Below, in pieces: positions 38,803-51,093 of a DNA stretch of 64,000 bases (positions within the stretch are counted from its first letter, which is position 1; each line of letters opens with the position of its first letter). A program made the position numbers and the translations under genes. The stretch is from Morchella semilibera (lineage: Eukaryota > Ascomycota > Pezizomycetes > Pezizales > Morchellaceae). The stretch covers positions 248,001 through 312,000 of the forward strand of contig WBVU01000022.1 of assembly GCA_009192285.1 (NCBI GenBank). Reading direction: 5' to 3'. The notes beneath the pieces are model-generated. The model had not been told where the DNA came from. It saw only the letters and a program-made list of their open reading frames with translations, and did no database searches.

Positions 38803-39694
38803 ATGGCACCCCCCTTCTCCCTCCGCTTCATCACCAATGCCCCCGGAAACCCCCCCACCGTCCTCGTCAACCAAGATTCCTCCGGCCTAACCATCAGATC
38901 CCCCCGCGGCCAACGCCTCTGGGACCTCTCTCAGGCCACCCTCCTTAGCCTCCCCACCTCTGGCCGCACCCCTGCCTCGTTCTTCCTCCGTCTCAGCTCC
39001 AGCACCCGTGACCACGGCCGCACCTATTGCACTGTCCGCGTCCCCTCTCAGGAGCGTAAATATCTCTACAGGTTCTTTCTCGGCATCGGTGAGTGGGTTA
39101 TCTCCGCGCCGCCGCCGCAATCTCCGCACACCCGTCCTAATAACGGCCACACCCCGGTGCACGAATCCTTCACGGCGCAGTGCCCCATAGACGGCTTCTA
39201 TGGCCGCCGTCTCGCGCCGATCAAGTATGATATCCTTTGGGGCTCGACAGCCTCCTCGGCACTAGCTGGCGTGAAGACCATGCCCGTGTCTGTGGGGAGG
39301 GGCACTGGGACGTCTGCATCAGTATTGTCCCCACCGAGGCTGGTGGCGGCCAGGACCCGCTGGCGGACTGCGTGTAGATGGGATGAAGCGCTTCATGACG
39401 GTGAGGGTGTGTGCGGATGCGAAGGTGGAGGCGCTGTTCCAGAACCTGATTGGGTTTGAGCGCAGTGCGAGGTGGGAGAGTCTTGCGCACTGTCTGACGG
39501 AGGTTGTGGCACCGTGTGGGCCGCTGGAAGAGGTGAGGTTGGGGAGGAGGTGGTCATTTGAGGAGGTGAGGGAGAAAGGGCTCAGGATGTGGGAGACGGG
39601 CTGGTTTGAGGGGAAGGAGTGCGTAGCCTTGGTGTCGAGCTTGAGCATGCAGGTGAAGGCGAAGGCGAGCCGGGGCGCCTTTATGTACGACTGA
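38803..39694 (+). pseudogene. Unknown protein gene, frame broken twice
   Basis: Begins MAPPFSLRFITNAPGNPPTV at an ATG in good context (ATCATGGC). The first frame is convincing to about 39235 (TYCTVRVPSQERKYLYRFFLGIGEW, CPIDGFYGRRLAPIKYDILWG). One missing base in the GGGG run at 39238-39241 moves it to a second frame (SWREDHARVCGEGHWDVCIS IVPTEAGGGQDPLADCV). A second loss near 39374 leads to MKRFMTVRVCADAKVEALFQ, ending WFEGKECVALVSS...GAFMYD with TGA at 39692-39694. The total would be about 297 residues. I recognise no domain. High GC at third positions in all three segments argues it was recently coding. Pseudogene or assembly error. Confidence 0.55.
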
Positions 39695-40623
39695 GCTTGA
39701 GCTTGAGCTTAGGCTCTCTCTCTCTCACTCTCTCACTCTCTCTCTCGCCCTGAGAAATAATGGGTAGATATTAGCCAAGGGGTCAATGAAAATGAAGCAG
39801 ATGAGGGGCAAACTAGTGTTGAGAGAATAAAATAATGTACTTAGAAATCACCACTGTATGTAGTCAATAATACTCGCCCCAGATTTTATTAGAGAGAACG
39901 TGAACCGAGACGATGATAATTCGTGACTTTTGAGTGTTGTCAGCAATACAGAGCAACAGTAGCAACAAGTTTCTACCAAGCACCGACCATTTTCATATCT
40001 TTCACCTGCTATGTAGCCAGGAATCATCACCCCGATTAGTCACACCAAAGCATCACCAAGCATCACCCGAAACAGCTCGATCAAGGACATCGCCTCACCC
40101 CGCCACCCGCTGTCAAGATAAGCTTTTAATTTCCCGCCGGCATCAATACAACTGTCAGACACGCCACCCACCCACCCACCCACCCACCCAACCTACTCAC
40201 CCACTCACTCACTCGGGCAACCTAGGCTAGATACATGTATAGCTTAACCTTAAAACAACTACGGAACAAACAGCCGAGTGACACACCATGAAGCACCTAG
40301 AAGAAGAAAAAAGAGATATTTATTTTAATTCCACGCCTACCAACCAACCCCGCCAAGGACGGGGAACAAAAAAAAAAAGAATCTATGTATACCTTGCCAA
40401 AAAGAAAAAAGAGAGCCTGACCTAACCCGATAAACCCCCGATAAAAAAAAAACCTAGAAAACCGGCCTGATACAGATGGAGATGATGATAGTAATAATGT
40501 AAGAGATGCTTTTGAGGTGGGAGGGGAGTGAGTGCATGATGTATGTGTTAATGTCCTTACCGGCCCCGTTCTCTGCCCCTGGGAAAACCCGTAACGGTAG
40601 CCGCAGCCACAACCGCTGCGCCG

Positions 40624-40650
40624 TTTTTTTTTTTTTTTTTTTTTTTTTTT
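40624..40650. repeat. Poly-T run of 27 followed by G-rich run
   Basis: 27 consecutive T, then GGGGA and a further run of G. Homopolymer of this length is unstable and hard to sequence. Confidence 0.9.
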
Positions 40651-41084
40651 GGGGAGGGGGGGGGGGGTATGAAGAAGAAGATGGGGATGGAGAAGAGAGT
40701 AAAGGAAGAAGAACAGCATACCAAAAGAGAAAGAAAGAAAAAAAAACAAAAAAACGAAAACGAAAACGAAACCCTCCCCTAAATTGGTAAGAAACATCCG
40801 CCCCGCCCTCCCGGTCCCTAATAGTGAAAAGTGCCCCCCCTCGCTCGGCCCCAACCTTCTCCCCGGTCCCAAAAAGTAATACAGAAAAAGAAAAGAACCG
40901 CAGCCCAAAGCCAAGCCAGTGAATAAGAGTAGAGAGATGAGAGTAGAGATGATCATAAATAGCTGCAGAGCCATAAAAAGAAAAACAATGCAATATGGAT
41001 GGATGGGTTCATGGACAGACAAGACAGATGGATGATGCAGCAACGGACTGACAGATAAACTCTATAAAGACAGCCCAACAAGAC

Positions 41085-41087
<3 letters not shown>

Positions 41088-41118
<31 letters not shown>

Positions 41119-41132
41119 ATAGTAGTAGCAGT

Positions 41133-41173
<41 letters not shown>
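41088..41173. repeat. AGT/AGC trinucleotide microsatellite
   Basis: An (AGT)n block, then mixed AGT/AGC, then (AGC)n, and back to (AGT)n, over about 86 bp. Confidence 0.9.
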
Positions 41174-41605
41174 AAGGAGATCTGTCTATAGCTAAGAGAG
41201 AGGGTATAGGCGTAACACCTGTGCATATATGCTGGAGATATTGGGGAAGGACATGACGTCGTGAAGAAATGGAATGCTTGGTCAAGATGCCGCCAGATTT
41301 GTAAAAGTGGAAAGAGCCCTATAGCTGCAAAATCCACTCGAATTGAAGATGCCTGAGAGATAATGAGGAACGATGGAGAAAAAAATATAGCCGGAAGGCT
41401 GAAGACCAAGCAAAACCAAACCCTTAATCTATGACATGTATATCTCCACCACAAGATATACCCGCTCCCATGACCCACGAACCCTGTATAATTCCCGTGG
41501 GAAAAGAGTGCAGCCCATGCCTTGTATTTCCGTCCCATGTATCCCAGCTGCACCCCGAAAAGAAGAATAGGAAAGAAGATAAAAGAAAAGGAGAAAAGGG
41601 TAACC

Positions 41606-44405
41606 TCATACTATCTCCTGCACCCTCGCGCCACCCAGATCAGCGCCAGCATCACCATCAACCGGTGCTACCGCCAGAAGTTCCTCTAACTGATCGACCA
41701 AAGTGTTGTCTGCATCAAGGTCATCATTTTCCTCCCTGCAAGAAAGCCTATACTCTCAGAAATCCAATTCATCGCGCTTTTTTTGTTTAAAAAAATCAAA
41801 ACACAAAATAAAATAAAATCCAGTAATTAGTAGTAATATTACTTACCCTATTCTCCTCCTCTTTGGCGCCACCTCCTCGACTTCTTCGTCGATCTCTTCT
41901 CTAGCCCGGCTTGCTGTGCTCCCTGCAGGGGATGCTACAACCGTGCTTGGGTTTGTCCCAATTACTTTTCCTACACCGAGTCCGCCATTGTCCCTATTGC
42001 CAGTGAGGACATTCAACGGATCGCCATCATCCGGGTTATTGGCACTGAATGAGAAAAGAGCGTTTAGGTCATCGACACCCCCGAGCCCTGTCTGCCCGTC
42101 GCCATTATCGACCGCAAATCCGTTCCCCATGGTCCCATCACCATTGAGTCCCCAATTCAGAAACTCATCGATATTGCCGCCGTTACCGTCAACCCCCCGC
42201 ATTTCCATTCAAAGTGGCCGTTGCTGCCATTGACTGCCGCGTCCGTGTCTGCAAACTTATTCATCATATCCATGAGGTCCTCGACATGCTGTGACTGCGC
42301 AGTCTGGAGCTCCTCAAGCTCTTCAATCTCTCGGGCTTTTGCTGCAAGCTGCGCATTGTGCGCTTCAAGTGTCTGGGACGACAATCCCGGGGCAAAGAGG
42401 CGAGGGTCATTGAATGTGCAGAGATGGGCGAGGACGCGGTCTGGCGGCCCAATGGGAGAGTCCGGGAGGGAGAATATATTTGCATAGGGTGATTGGTGGC
42501 TCTGTACTGGTCGGCGTTGATGCCTCCTCGTGGGGTGGCAGCATCTTGACTATTGAGCTCTTGAATGCTGGGACTCTGATAGGTTTGGTAGTTCTGGACC
42601 ACGGGGGATCCCATGTTGGTTTTGATCTGGGGCTATTGCTAGGCTTCGAGGTGGTGGGGGACGTTTGAGGCTTAGGTGACTCCTCTTCGGATATTTGGAT
42701 CTGCGGGCCGTTTTCAAGGAGAAGTTGACGCCGACGGGATACTTGGCTGGAGTTGACTCTTTGGCCCTGCCTTGGGGTGACAATTGCCCCGCCTGAGTTC
42801 CCGACAACTGTACCTACCCCCTGTTGATGCATAGGCTGTAAGTGCTCTACTTGGTTTTGAAACAAATTACTGAATGTGCCATTGATGTTACCGCCGAGTG
42901 ATTTGTCGTATACCGTTGCTAAGAAAGATAGGATAGCGTTAATGGAGTTTTCATGACGGTCGTGTAAAGTCTGAAATGCAACGCTTTGCTCATAAAGCTG
43001 GTTATGATCCTTACGGAAGGCGATTGATTGCCGCTGAGATCATTGCTTGATGGTTCCTTTACAGCCTCCAATTGTTGGATAACAGCGGCAATATCTGGCC
43101 GTGTGTTCCTTCCTCCGCTACTTGCTGGTGGTGTCCGCCTCCGTCCTGGCCCTCCACTTTGGGACCTTCGATATACCCTCTTCCCCCCGCCACCTTCGCC
43201 GAATTCCCCATCGCCATCGCTAAGATCTTCCGCATTATCCGAGTCCTCTTGATGGTTTTTTCTTGGGCTGTTTCCTCTTCCCCTTCCCTTTCGGCTTCGA
43301 TATCAACCACATGAGATCCGGCTGTCCCGCGCTTAAAGTATGGGTTCTCATACTCGCTCGGTGGCTTACTCCCGCTGTTCCGATGTTTTGAGTGAGCCGT
43401 CTGCCAGACCAACAACCTTGTGGAATCCGTACATGTTGAGCTGTCGAAACAAACGAGGCGTAGTTATTGTGCTTGAAAAAGGTCTGGGATAAGCGTTTTT
43501 GAGAATTCGTCCTCGTCGAGGACTAGGAATGAGTTTCCGGACGGAGACCACCGGATGAGAGCATCTGTCTTCGGGTCGTTCACAAAGCTATCAACCACCG
43601 GGATCATCAGCACGATGGTCCAATCGGCTGTCGGGATGAAATTGACCACCCCGAAGCGACGAAACTGGATTATCAGGTGAAAGCAAATCCTCGGACATAA
43701 GGTATATAGGTCGAAGGATCGACATAGGGAGAAAGAATATAAAAACCTCACACACGTACCTGCTGAGCTTCTGCCACGAACGGCGGAATTGTGGCCCTCT
43801 TCTTCCTCATCTTGTCAATCCTCATCTGCAGCTCCCTATCAAATCCCAGATCCATCCCGTCCGGCCCAACCTGTCCCGGCGGTCCAATAACATGTCCCAA
43901 CCCGCCAACACCCCATCATTCCTATCTGGGCCGTCGGTGCCCCCATCTGCGGCATTCCCGTCGGGCCCGTGGCATAAGGCATCCGGATAAGCGTGTTTGT
44001 CCCGCGGTTTACCAAAGCGATCTGGCTGTTGGTGTCGATCTGTTGCTGCTGTTGCTGCGAGGATACGGGAATCTGGTGCTGCCCTGAGCGGTACCCCTCG
44101 GGAATAATTGGCACGGTGGTGTAGATGTTCTGGCCGGATGGTAAGGTGGACTGTGCGAGGCGAGGCTGGAGGTTTGGGGCAGTCCCAGATAGCTCATGTC
44201 AGGACCAAGGGAGGGTGGCGGAGAAGGCGATGTCGTAGTCACGGCGGGAATGGACGAGATGATGGGAGCAGAAGTTCCTGGCGCGGGCCTCTTGCGAGAG
44301 CGACCAGATACTGTGGGAGTGTTGGTAGGCCCCACCAGCGTTGGTGTTGTGATGGTTATTGCTGGTGTGGATGGTTTTGGTTCTGGGCTGGGGAGGGGTT
44401 GTCAT
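41606..44405 (-). CDS. hsf1: Heat-shock transcription factor (HSF1-like), riddled with single-base frame breaks
   Basis: Binds nGAAn repeats through a winged-helix domain and trimerises through a coiled coil. Start at 44405 (MTTPP), then a Pro/Ser-rich arm (SGRSRKRPAPGTSAPIIS, polyQ). The DNA-binding domain starts RATIPPFVQKLSS at the end of exon 1 (to 43760) and continues in exon 2 from 43587: FVNDPKTDALIRWSPSGNSF, DEDEFSKTLIPDLFKHNNYA, RQLNMYGFHKV, FKRGQPDLMWLISKPKG. Later parts are a heptad region (AFRKDHNQLYEQSVAFQTLH, NAILSFLATVYDKSL), a second coiled segment (QTLEAHNAQLAAKAREIEEL) and an acidic tail. The last exon is 41735-41606. This product exists only if about ten single-base shifts are made, many of them one extra base in a short run (near 43775, 43480, 43448, 43333, 43260, 44395). 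Whether this is a pseudogene or poor local assembly cannot be decided here. Confidence 0.8.
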
Positions 44406-47400
44406 TTTTCTAAAAGGGAACCAAGCTGCAGGGCGCTAGGGCGTTAGGTATTGAGCGCGTGTTTGGGATATTCTGGGAGGCGAAAGGTTACGGGGGGTTG
44501 TGATGTAAGAATGGGCGTGGGGTGAGCAGGCGTGATGGTGGAAGACGGGCGGGTGTCTGTTTGTCTGTGTTGTCTCTTTGAATTCTGCTTGGGGAAGAAA
44601 GCGTTTGAGATTGCGTGGCACGACGGAGATGGTTGTACTAGATAGGAAGAAGCTGTGGTGGAGACGAGAGAGAGAAGAGAGAGGAGAAAGCAGCGAGTGG
44701 GTGAAGCGAACGGACGGACGTATAGGGAAAAAAGGTCCTTTATGCGTGCTTTATCTCTCTCTAGCTTCTCCCTCAGGTATTGTGCTATGTAAGTTGAATA
44801 ATAAGAATTTTTATTTGATATTCTGCTTTTCTTTCTCCTCTGTGATCTCTTACTCCTCTGCCTTCCCTATTCCCTGTCCTTGAGAGGAAATTCTCTTGTT
44901 CTTCTAGGTGGTGGGGAAAAAAAAATATGTAACCACCACTCTACCTCTTCCTCACGACAAGGCTCCGATATTGGTATTTTATTATTTTTTTTGTGGGGAG
45001 GGGTCGGGAGTTGTAGTTGTGGAAGTAGTGTATTGATGGTGGTGGAGGTGGTGGTAACGGAGGTGGTTGAAGTGGGTGGGCTGGCTGGCGTATGCGTAGA
45101 TGTATGCTCCAGGCGGAAGGGCCGATAGCGTAGGGGGGGAGGGGCGTTTAGAAGGCGTTCGTTCGCTCGTTCAATTCACGGCAAGCGCCTGGTCCACAGG
45201 CTTAGCACAAATGTCGACGATTGAAGGAGGATGGATGATGGATGGATGGATGAGGTTGTTGCGAAGGGCTGCGTTGTTCTTTTTCTGCGTTCGGTGTTCG
45301 CAGACAGGCGGCGGGATGATGTGTGATGCAATGCGACGACCATGTCGAATTAAGTGAGCAAGGGCATACACATACATATACAGCTAATCTACATATGCCC
45401 ATGGTACATGCAAATGGCTACATTCTACATGTACTTACTACTGCTCATGAACCACCAACATTATTGTTTGCCATTACCGTCCTGGGGGGAACTGAGGGGG
45501 GGGAGGGGGGGCCATGGTAGCGGAGAAGATAGACACAGAGAGATAGAGAGATCATACTAGGCTGAGCATATCGTGGTGTATAATAGGTAGCACGACAGCA
45601 TAAATGATGGTTATCAAATACTGTAATCCGGAATTAACATCCTCCCATTAGATGATGGCTTCTGTATCTAACTAGCTACAATCTACTGTTAATTTTTATA
45701 TCACTAGTGCTATAAAAGCTACTATTGCTACACACTTACCGGAATATTTAATCTTCATCCATACATGTATGTGCCCCCCCTCTCTCTGCCTTACAACCCC
45801 CCTCTCTCCCAATAACAAACCCACTGAGGCTATCCGCGTGGTTACAACGCGGATAAGCCGTATCCATAACTGTCCAATAGCAGCAGCAGTAGCAGTAGCA
45901 CCACTACCTAATAATCCAGCACCTCCTAAAGCAACAGCAGAAGGCCCAGCAGCAGCAGCAGCAGAAGCAGCAGCCTCCTCCTGCAGCAAGCCGATGTCGT
46001 CTTCAGACTAGCAGGAGAAGGCTCATGCTCCACTATTCTGCTTCTTCTCCGCATTCTTCAATTGATTCCCTTTCATTGATCCCCGGCAAATTGTTTTGTT
46101 TCCCTCTCACTCACGGCAGCGGGCATCCCCAGTGCGTGGCCGCCTTGTACGGTGATCTCTCTCTCAATACGGTATGTGTACATGTACGTATTATCTAACG
46201 ATCTAAATTAATACTAATTAATAAACCTTCAACACCATTATACTTCTTACCTGGCAGGCATGTGAGTGGCCTTGATGCTTTTTTTTTTCTTTCCTTCTTC
46301 CCTTTCTGCGCACTACGCCAGATTATTAGAGGGGTACTTTGAGCTGTGGTAGATTGAAAGGGTATCAATCAATTTTGCACCTGCAAGTTAACTGCTCTCT
46401 GCTACATACATAACTTCCTCACTCATTCATGTCATACCATTCGCAGACACTGTATGTACGTACCTAACTGCACACCCGCGTCATACCACACCGTTTCTTT
46501 CTCTAAAAAAAAATTTTCTGGCTATCTGATCACCCTCTCTCTCGTCCGAAAAAAAAAAAAAAGAGAAAGCAAAGAAAGAAAGAAAGAAAAAAAAATTAAT
46601 CCCCGAGAAACTCCAAAGCACAGTTAAAATCTAAAAATGCAAGGCCCTGCCTAACTGCCTGCCTGATATGCGATGCTATGTTAGCTCCTCTAACAATGCC
46701 TGCCTGCCCGCCTACCAGCTCCCAAGCTTATCTAGGTAGCAACAGCAATAAAAGGGGGTCCTTACAGTAAGTAAACAAAAAAGAAAATAGATGGGGAAAA
46801 AAGTAAACACGGCATTAGGTTGGTCCCTACATGTACCTTAGATCAAGCACTACTCGTTTTTCGCTGACGTTTTTGAACTGGGCCATTATTGCATACACCC
46901 AAAATCATGAGCTTGGCGTATATTTGTATGGCATGCAATATCAGTCGCGTCCACAAACGTCAGCGAAATACGAGTAGGTAGGTACATACATCTACTCTAC
47001 CTTAGACAGAGTTCCCAAGCCTTTTGAAGACATAGTTATAGGTAGCTACTGCATAGCCTACCTCCCAACTCCCAACTCTATTGCTTGTTGAACAAAACAA
47101 AAAAAAAAAAAAAAAAAAAAGGCCAGGCCTTCCTTCCTCCTCTCGATCCCTCGATCCTGGCGGGAAGACAGTTGCTCCACCCCGTGCCTCGCTTACCGGG
47201 GGGGAAGGGGGGGGTGCGCGAGGTGCGAGGTGTGAGAGGTGAACGGATGGCTTTTCCGTAGTTTGGTTGGTTGGTTTGTTTCCTTTGGTTGTGAGTCACC
47301 TGAGGAAGGTTTAAAGGGCTCATTTGTCAGCGGATTATTTACTAGGAAGCACAAACGCGCGGTGCGCTGGGGGAAAAGCGTGTAAAGTGGTTGCTTGGGC

Positions 47401-47585
47401 GCGTCTTCCCTTCCCTGAAACAACTTGAAGTTGGTCAATTAGAGCGATACGATACAACTCACAACCCATACAACTTCACTCGATCACGGCATACAACCTC
47501 ACTCGTCCCATCACTATACCACATCACTCGTCTATACCCATACCCCTTACCCATAAGTTCTCACTCGTTCATAATAATAACTAAT
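44406..47585. other. Divergent intergenic region between HSF and RAD14
   Basis: 3.2 kb without a supported gene. Contains the HSF promoter side, a CAG-like repeat near 45880-45985, TACATGTA at 45426, 45762, 46179 and 46828, a foldback element at 46851-46976 and a poly-A run at about 47097-47120. Confidence 0.65.
46851..46976. mobile_element. MITE-like foldback element (TACTCGTTT ends)
   Basis: Inverted arms of 22 bp, 46851-46872 and 46955-46976, with one mismatch; the outer end is TACTCGTTTTTCGCTGACG. TA forms both ends. Inside, TTGCATAC and GTATGGCATGCAA give weaker extra pairing. No coding capacity; 126 bp overall. Confidence 0.7.
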
Positions 47586-48739
47586 ATGTCCTCTACGCCT
47601 CTCCACACTCCTGATCCCACGCTCACTCCCGCTCCCCCCCATGATCCTCAGGCTTCAACAATGACAGAACCCCAAAGGCCACCACTCACCCCCGAAACAA
47701 AACGGCGAATAGTAAGCCCCTCTCAAAAACTCAGCTCCCACCAACCCTAACCTCCCCCCTCCCCTCTTAGGAGACCAACCGCCTCAAAGCCAAAGCAATC
47801 CGTGAAGCCCACCTCGCCGCCGAAAAAGCCCCACCTCAACCCCCAGCCCCCACAATACCCCGCAGTACCCGTTCCACAACCGCCCAGAAGCGCTCCTACG
47901 CCGAAAGCTCCAATGTCCGCGACACCGCCACCTCCGCCGACGCCACAACGGACCCCAGCGCCATCAAGCCCGCACGAAAGTTCGCCCGCCGCGACTACAT
48001 CGACTATGACTTCTCACGCATGACAGACACAAAGGGTGGCTTCTTGAGCACAGAAGACGACCCACACTCGGCCCTCGCCGCGCTTGACCTCGCCAACAAG
48101 CCCGCGCATATGACGCTTGAGCAGTGGTCAGCGCACCAGCTGCGCGCAAAACTACAGAAGGAGAAGCTCGGCGCTTACGAGCCAGCCATTAGCGCGCTGC
48201 AGAGCGGCAAGGAGGTCCAGAAGTGCTATGAGTGTGAGAGCCCGGAGATCGATTGGAAGTGGTTGGAGGTGTTTGGCTGCCGCGTGTGTGCAAAGTGTAA
48301 GGAGGGGAAGCCAGAGAAGTATAGTCTGCTGACGAAGACGGAGGCGCGCGAGGACTATCTACTGACGGATCCGGAGCTGCGAGATGATGAGCTGTTGCCG
48401 CATCTAGAGAAGCCTAACCCACATAGAAGTACATGGAATAATATGATGCTGTATCTGAGGTATCAGGTGGAGGCGCATGCGGTGAAGAAGTGGGGTGGGC
48501 TGGAGGCGTTGGATAAGGAGTTTGAAAAGAGGACGGAGGAGAGGAAGAAGAGGAAGGATGAGAAGTTTAGAGGGAAGCTTAGAGAGCTGAAAAAGAAGAC
48601 GAGGGTGGAGAGTTGGCGTAAGAATTCAGGCGCGGGAAAGCATGAGCACGTGTGGGGTACCGCTGTGACGAAACCCAGCGGTGAAGAGGTACGCACGTGT
48701 GAAGAGTGCGGGTTTGAGGTGGAGGAAATGGTCTTTTGA
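47586..48739 (+). CDS. rad14: DNA damage-binding protein Rad14/XPA
   Basis: Nucleotide-excision-repair factor that verifies DNA lesions and scaffolds TFIIH, RPA and the incision nuclease. Exons are 47586-47711 and 47771-48739, in frame, 364 residues. The zinc finger is CYEC, a 17-residue spacer, then CAKC (around residues 195-220), the XPA pattern C-x2-C-x17-C-x2-C. Next come the XPA C-domain (KTEAREDYLLTDPELRD, LPHLEKPNPHRSTWNNMMLY) and a basic helix rich in Glu/Lys/Arg. The end carries a second Cys/His-containing segment (HEHVWG...RTCEECGFE). The N-terminus has a basic motif RRIETNRLKAKAIREAH. The frame is intact, in contrast to HSF and striatin on either side. Confidence 0.95.
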
Positions 48740-49106
48740 AATATCAAAATGGGCGGCTTTTTTTACTACTTTTGTATAGGTCCTTTTCTTTCTTTCCCCC
48801 TTCTCTCTTGCTCTACTAATTGAGGGGTGTATATTACTTATTGTAACAATGTTACGTCAAAGCTATTTATCACTACAAAGAAAAGAAAAAACAGGCGTTA
48901 AGGGTATTATGAGAACCATGAATCATGAACCGTCACCAACCTTTACTCCTTATCTAAATCAGAAAACTCCAATCCCAACAGCCCCATAACCCATTTTTTT
49001 TAATCCAATAGCACAGTACATAACGTACTATTCACCACACGCAAATTCCCAATTATAAACAGTTTGGCCCACATCACTCAAGGGCATAAAATTTGGAAAT
49101 ACAGCT
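48740..49106. other. Intergenic between convergent genes
   Basis: 367 bp of AT-rich 3' flanking sequence for RAD14 and the 49.1-kb gene. No gene seen. Confidence 0.65.
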
Positions 49107-49526
49107 TTAACAGGCAGCTAACTCCTCCTCAATCGGAACCTCCAGCTCACCCTTGAATACCCTATGCCTAACCAGAAGCTTTGGGATGACAGCAGCTACC
49201 ATGAATCCCTTGCGGGGAATATCTCCGCGATAAGCCCCGAACCCTTCAAAGCAGGTTCCAGTCTCCTCATGAGAGGTAGAAGAAGTCCTCATCTCGACAT
49301 CCCCAAAATCGCAATCTTCCATCTCGCTATCCGTAGTAGCGGCCTCAGAGGAAGTCGGAGAGACCGGTGCAGTCCAAGTGGTTGGGGAGACAGTTCCGGA
49401 CTGAATAACCCACTCCGGTGCTGGGCAACGCTTGATGTATCTCGCAGCGGCCTCTGGGTGCTGGGCTGCCGCGCAGCGGCGTTTAAGGGGGTTACCGGCG
49501 TACTTCAGCATTGTAGTCTGCGCCAT
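49107..49526 (-). CDS. Hypothetical protein, 139 residues
   Basis: Single exon starting MAQTTMLKYAGNPLKRRCAA, ending LEVPIEEELAAC. No signal peptide or membrane segment. The N-terminal third is basic (LKRRCAAAQHPEAAARYIKR). The middle is Ser/Thr/Glu-rich and acidic (TDSEMEDCDFGDVEM), which suggests disorder or phosphorylation. The C-terminal part is more hydrophobic (RKGFMVAAVIPKLLVRHRVF). No family recognised. Clean frame and coding-like composition support a real gene; convergent with RAD14. Confidence 0.6.
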   Translation of the reverse strand: MAQTTMLKYAGNPLKRRCAAAQHPEAAARYIKRCPAPEWVIQSGTVSPTTWTAPVSPTSSEAATTDSEMEDCDFGDVEMRTSSTSHEETGTCFEGFGAYRGDIPRKGFMVAAVIPKLLVRHRVFKGELEVPIEEELAAC

Positions 49527-51093
49527 TTGAAGATTCGTTTTCAGGATGGCAGCGAATGAATAAGTGGATAGGGTAGATATGGTGGGAGAGTTAATTAAAC
49601 TAGCGGTGGGAGTAGAAAGTATTTATGTCTCCTACTTTGCCCGTTTGACAGTGCTGGTCTTTCTATGGTCGTCCAGGGAGGAAGAGCTCCTAATGAAGTG
49701 CCCAGGCGGGTGTTTGCATGGGTATGCAATTAAGAGTCTAGGCAGTATAGTGAAAATTTTTTATGGGATGCCTTGAAAGCCCAAAATCTTGCTGGACAGG
49801 AGGTCTTAGTATAGGGGAGGGGGGTTTATCCTTACGAACATAGTGAGGAGACTAGACTTGTAGTGTTTTATCTTTAGGGGGCTGGTTAGTAGTTGGATTC
49901 GGGTCTTGAGTACTACATGTACGTAGGAGGCCGATGGCGCTGTTTTGTTCTGTTTTGTGTTTTACGTTTTATGTTTTAAGTTATATATTTGTTTTTTGTT
50001 TCGAGTCCGCTGCGAGAGCTCCGGCTAGCTCAGTCCGTGAGCTCGGAGAGCTCGGCGGAGCTCAGTCAGTGCTCCATGGTTGCTGAGCTGCGCACGTAGC
50101 TTAGTAGTAAACCACATATTCACTGCTATTTTTTTTCTCCCCCCCTTTACCTGCGAATACATTTCAATCTCATTCCAACCTCTAAGTTGTATCACCCCCC
50201 AGTACACTCCAGATCGGTCTGCCAAAACAGGCAAAGGCACAGGAACGGGTGATAGCATGTGTCTGAACCTGCGTATTCTATCCTTGACAGGGAGGGGGCT
50301 CCGAGGGAGGGAAGGGAGATGGTTCCGTGTGGCTTAATCTGCTTCTTCTCTTCCCCCGGATTCCCGCCACAATGGCAGAGATAAGCTTGTGTGGAAATCC
50401 CAAGCTCAACCTGGCACCAGTCCCAACAGCTCAACGTCTGCGTGTCTGAGATTGGGGAGGAAGGGATTTTTTTTTTTTGTCCAGGATCAAGTAGGGACCT
50501 GCGACGATAGGAAAAGAGGCTGTTTTGGTGTTTACGTGCCTGTTCCAAGTTTTGAGGTTTTTTTTTTCTTTTTTTATTTTTCTCTCTATCTTGATTCTCC
50601 CTCCTCTCCTAGGGCCTTGAGAAGTATTAACTTATCAAGGCTTGTTATCCTAGACCAAACTCCTCCCCCTTCCACCAAACCCCTTTTCGCTAGTCAAACC
50701 CTATTTAACCCATCTCACGCTAATATTTTTCCCGCCACTTGCATATCTTGGCAGCAGCACCTACGACCTCACCACCTCCTTTTGGGGAAACCGCCGCAGT
50801 AAGCCAGAGCGAGGAGAAGAGTGCACAGGACAACACCACGTTATCCCAAAGGATATCCCCACCAGGCGAAAAAAAAAAGTCAACTCTATTTCTTCCATCT
50901 CCCATCCACTCCCCCTCCCCCACAACCCCTCCCCCACTACTAATTCAACTACTATTACAACTACGACTAGGGAAGGGATATATATAACTAGTTTCCTGGG
51001 CCCCCTCAGCATCAACCTCAACTCAACTATCCATCTAACCTACCCTACCTATCCTCAAAGCTTTGATAAAGCAAGATCGGCGCGCGTGAGAGT
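49527..51093. other. Intergenic upstream of striatin
   Basis: About 1.6 kb. Includes TACATGTA at 49914, GAGCTC-rich short repeats near 50018-50060 and pyrimidine tracts towards 51090 that probably form the striatin promoter and leader. No gene seen. Confidence 0.65.

Larger units (their letters stand above)
39695..41605. other. Gene-free, simple-sequence-rich intergenic region
   Basis: Contains CT repeats just after 39715, CACC/CACT repeats near 40160-40215, TACATGTA at 40232, a 27-T run at 40624-40650 followed by a G-rich run, and an AGT/AGC microsatellite at 41088-41173. Open frames on both strands translate these repeats and are not credible genes. Confidence 0.7.

Noticed and set aside
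45840-45998. Alanine-rich open frames on both strands
   Set aside because: They translate a GCA/CAG-type repeat; both strands are open for the same reason and no domain is present.
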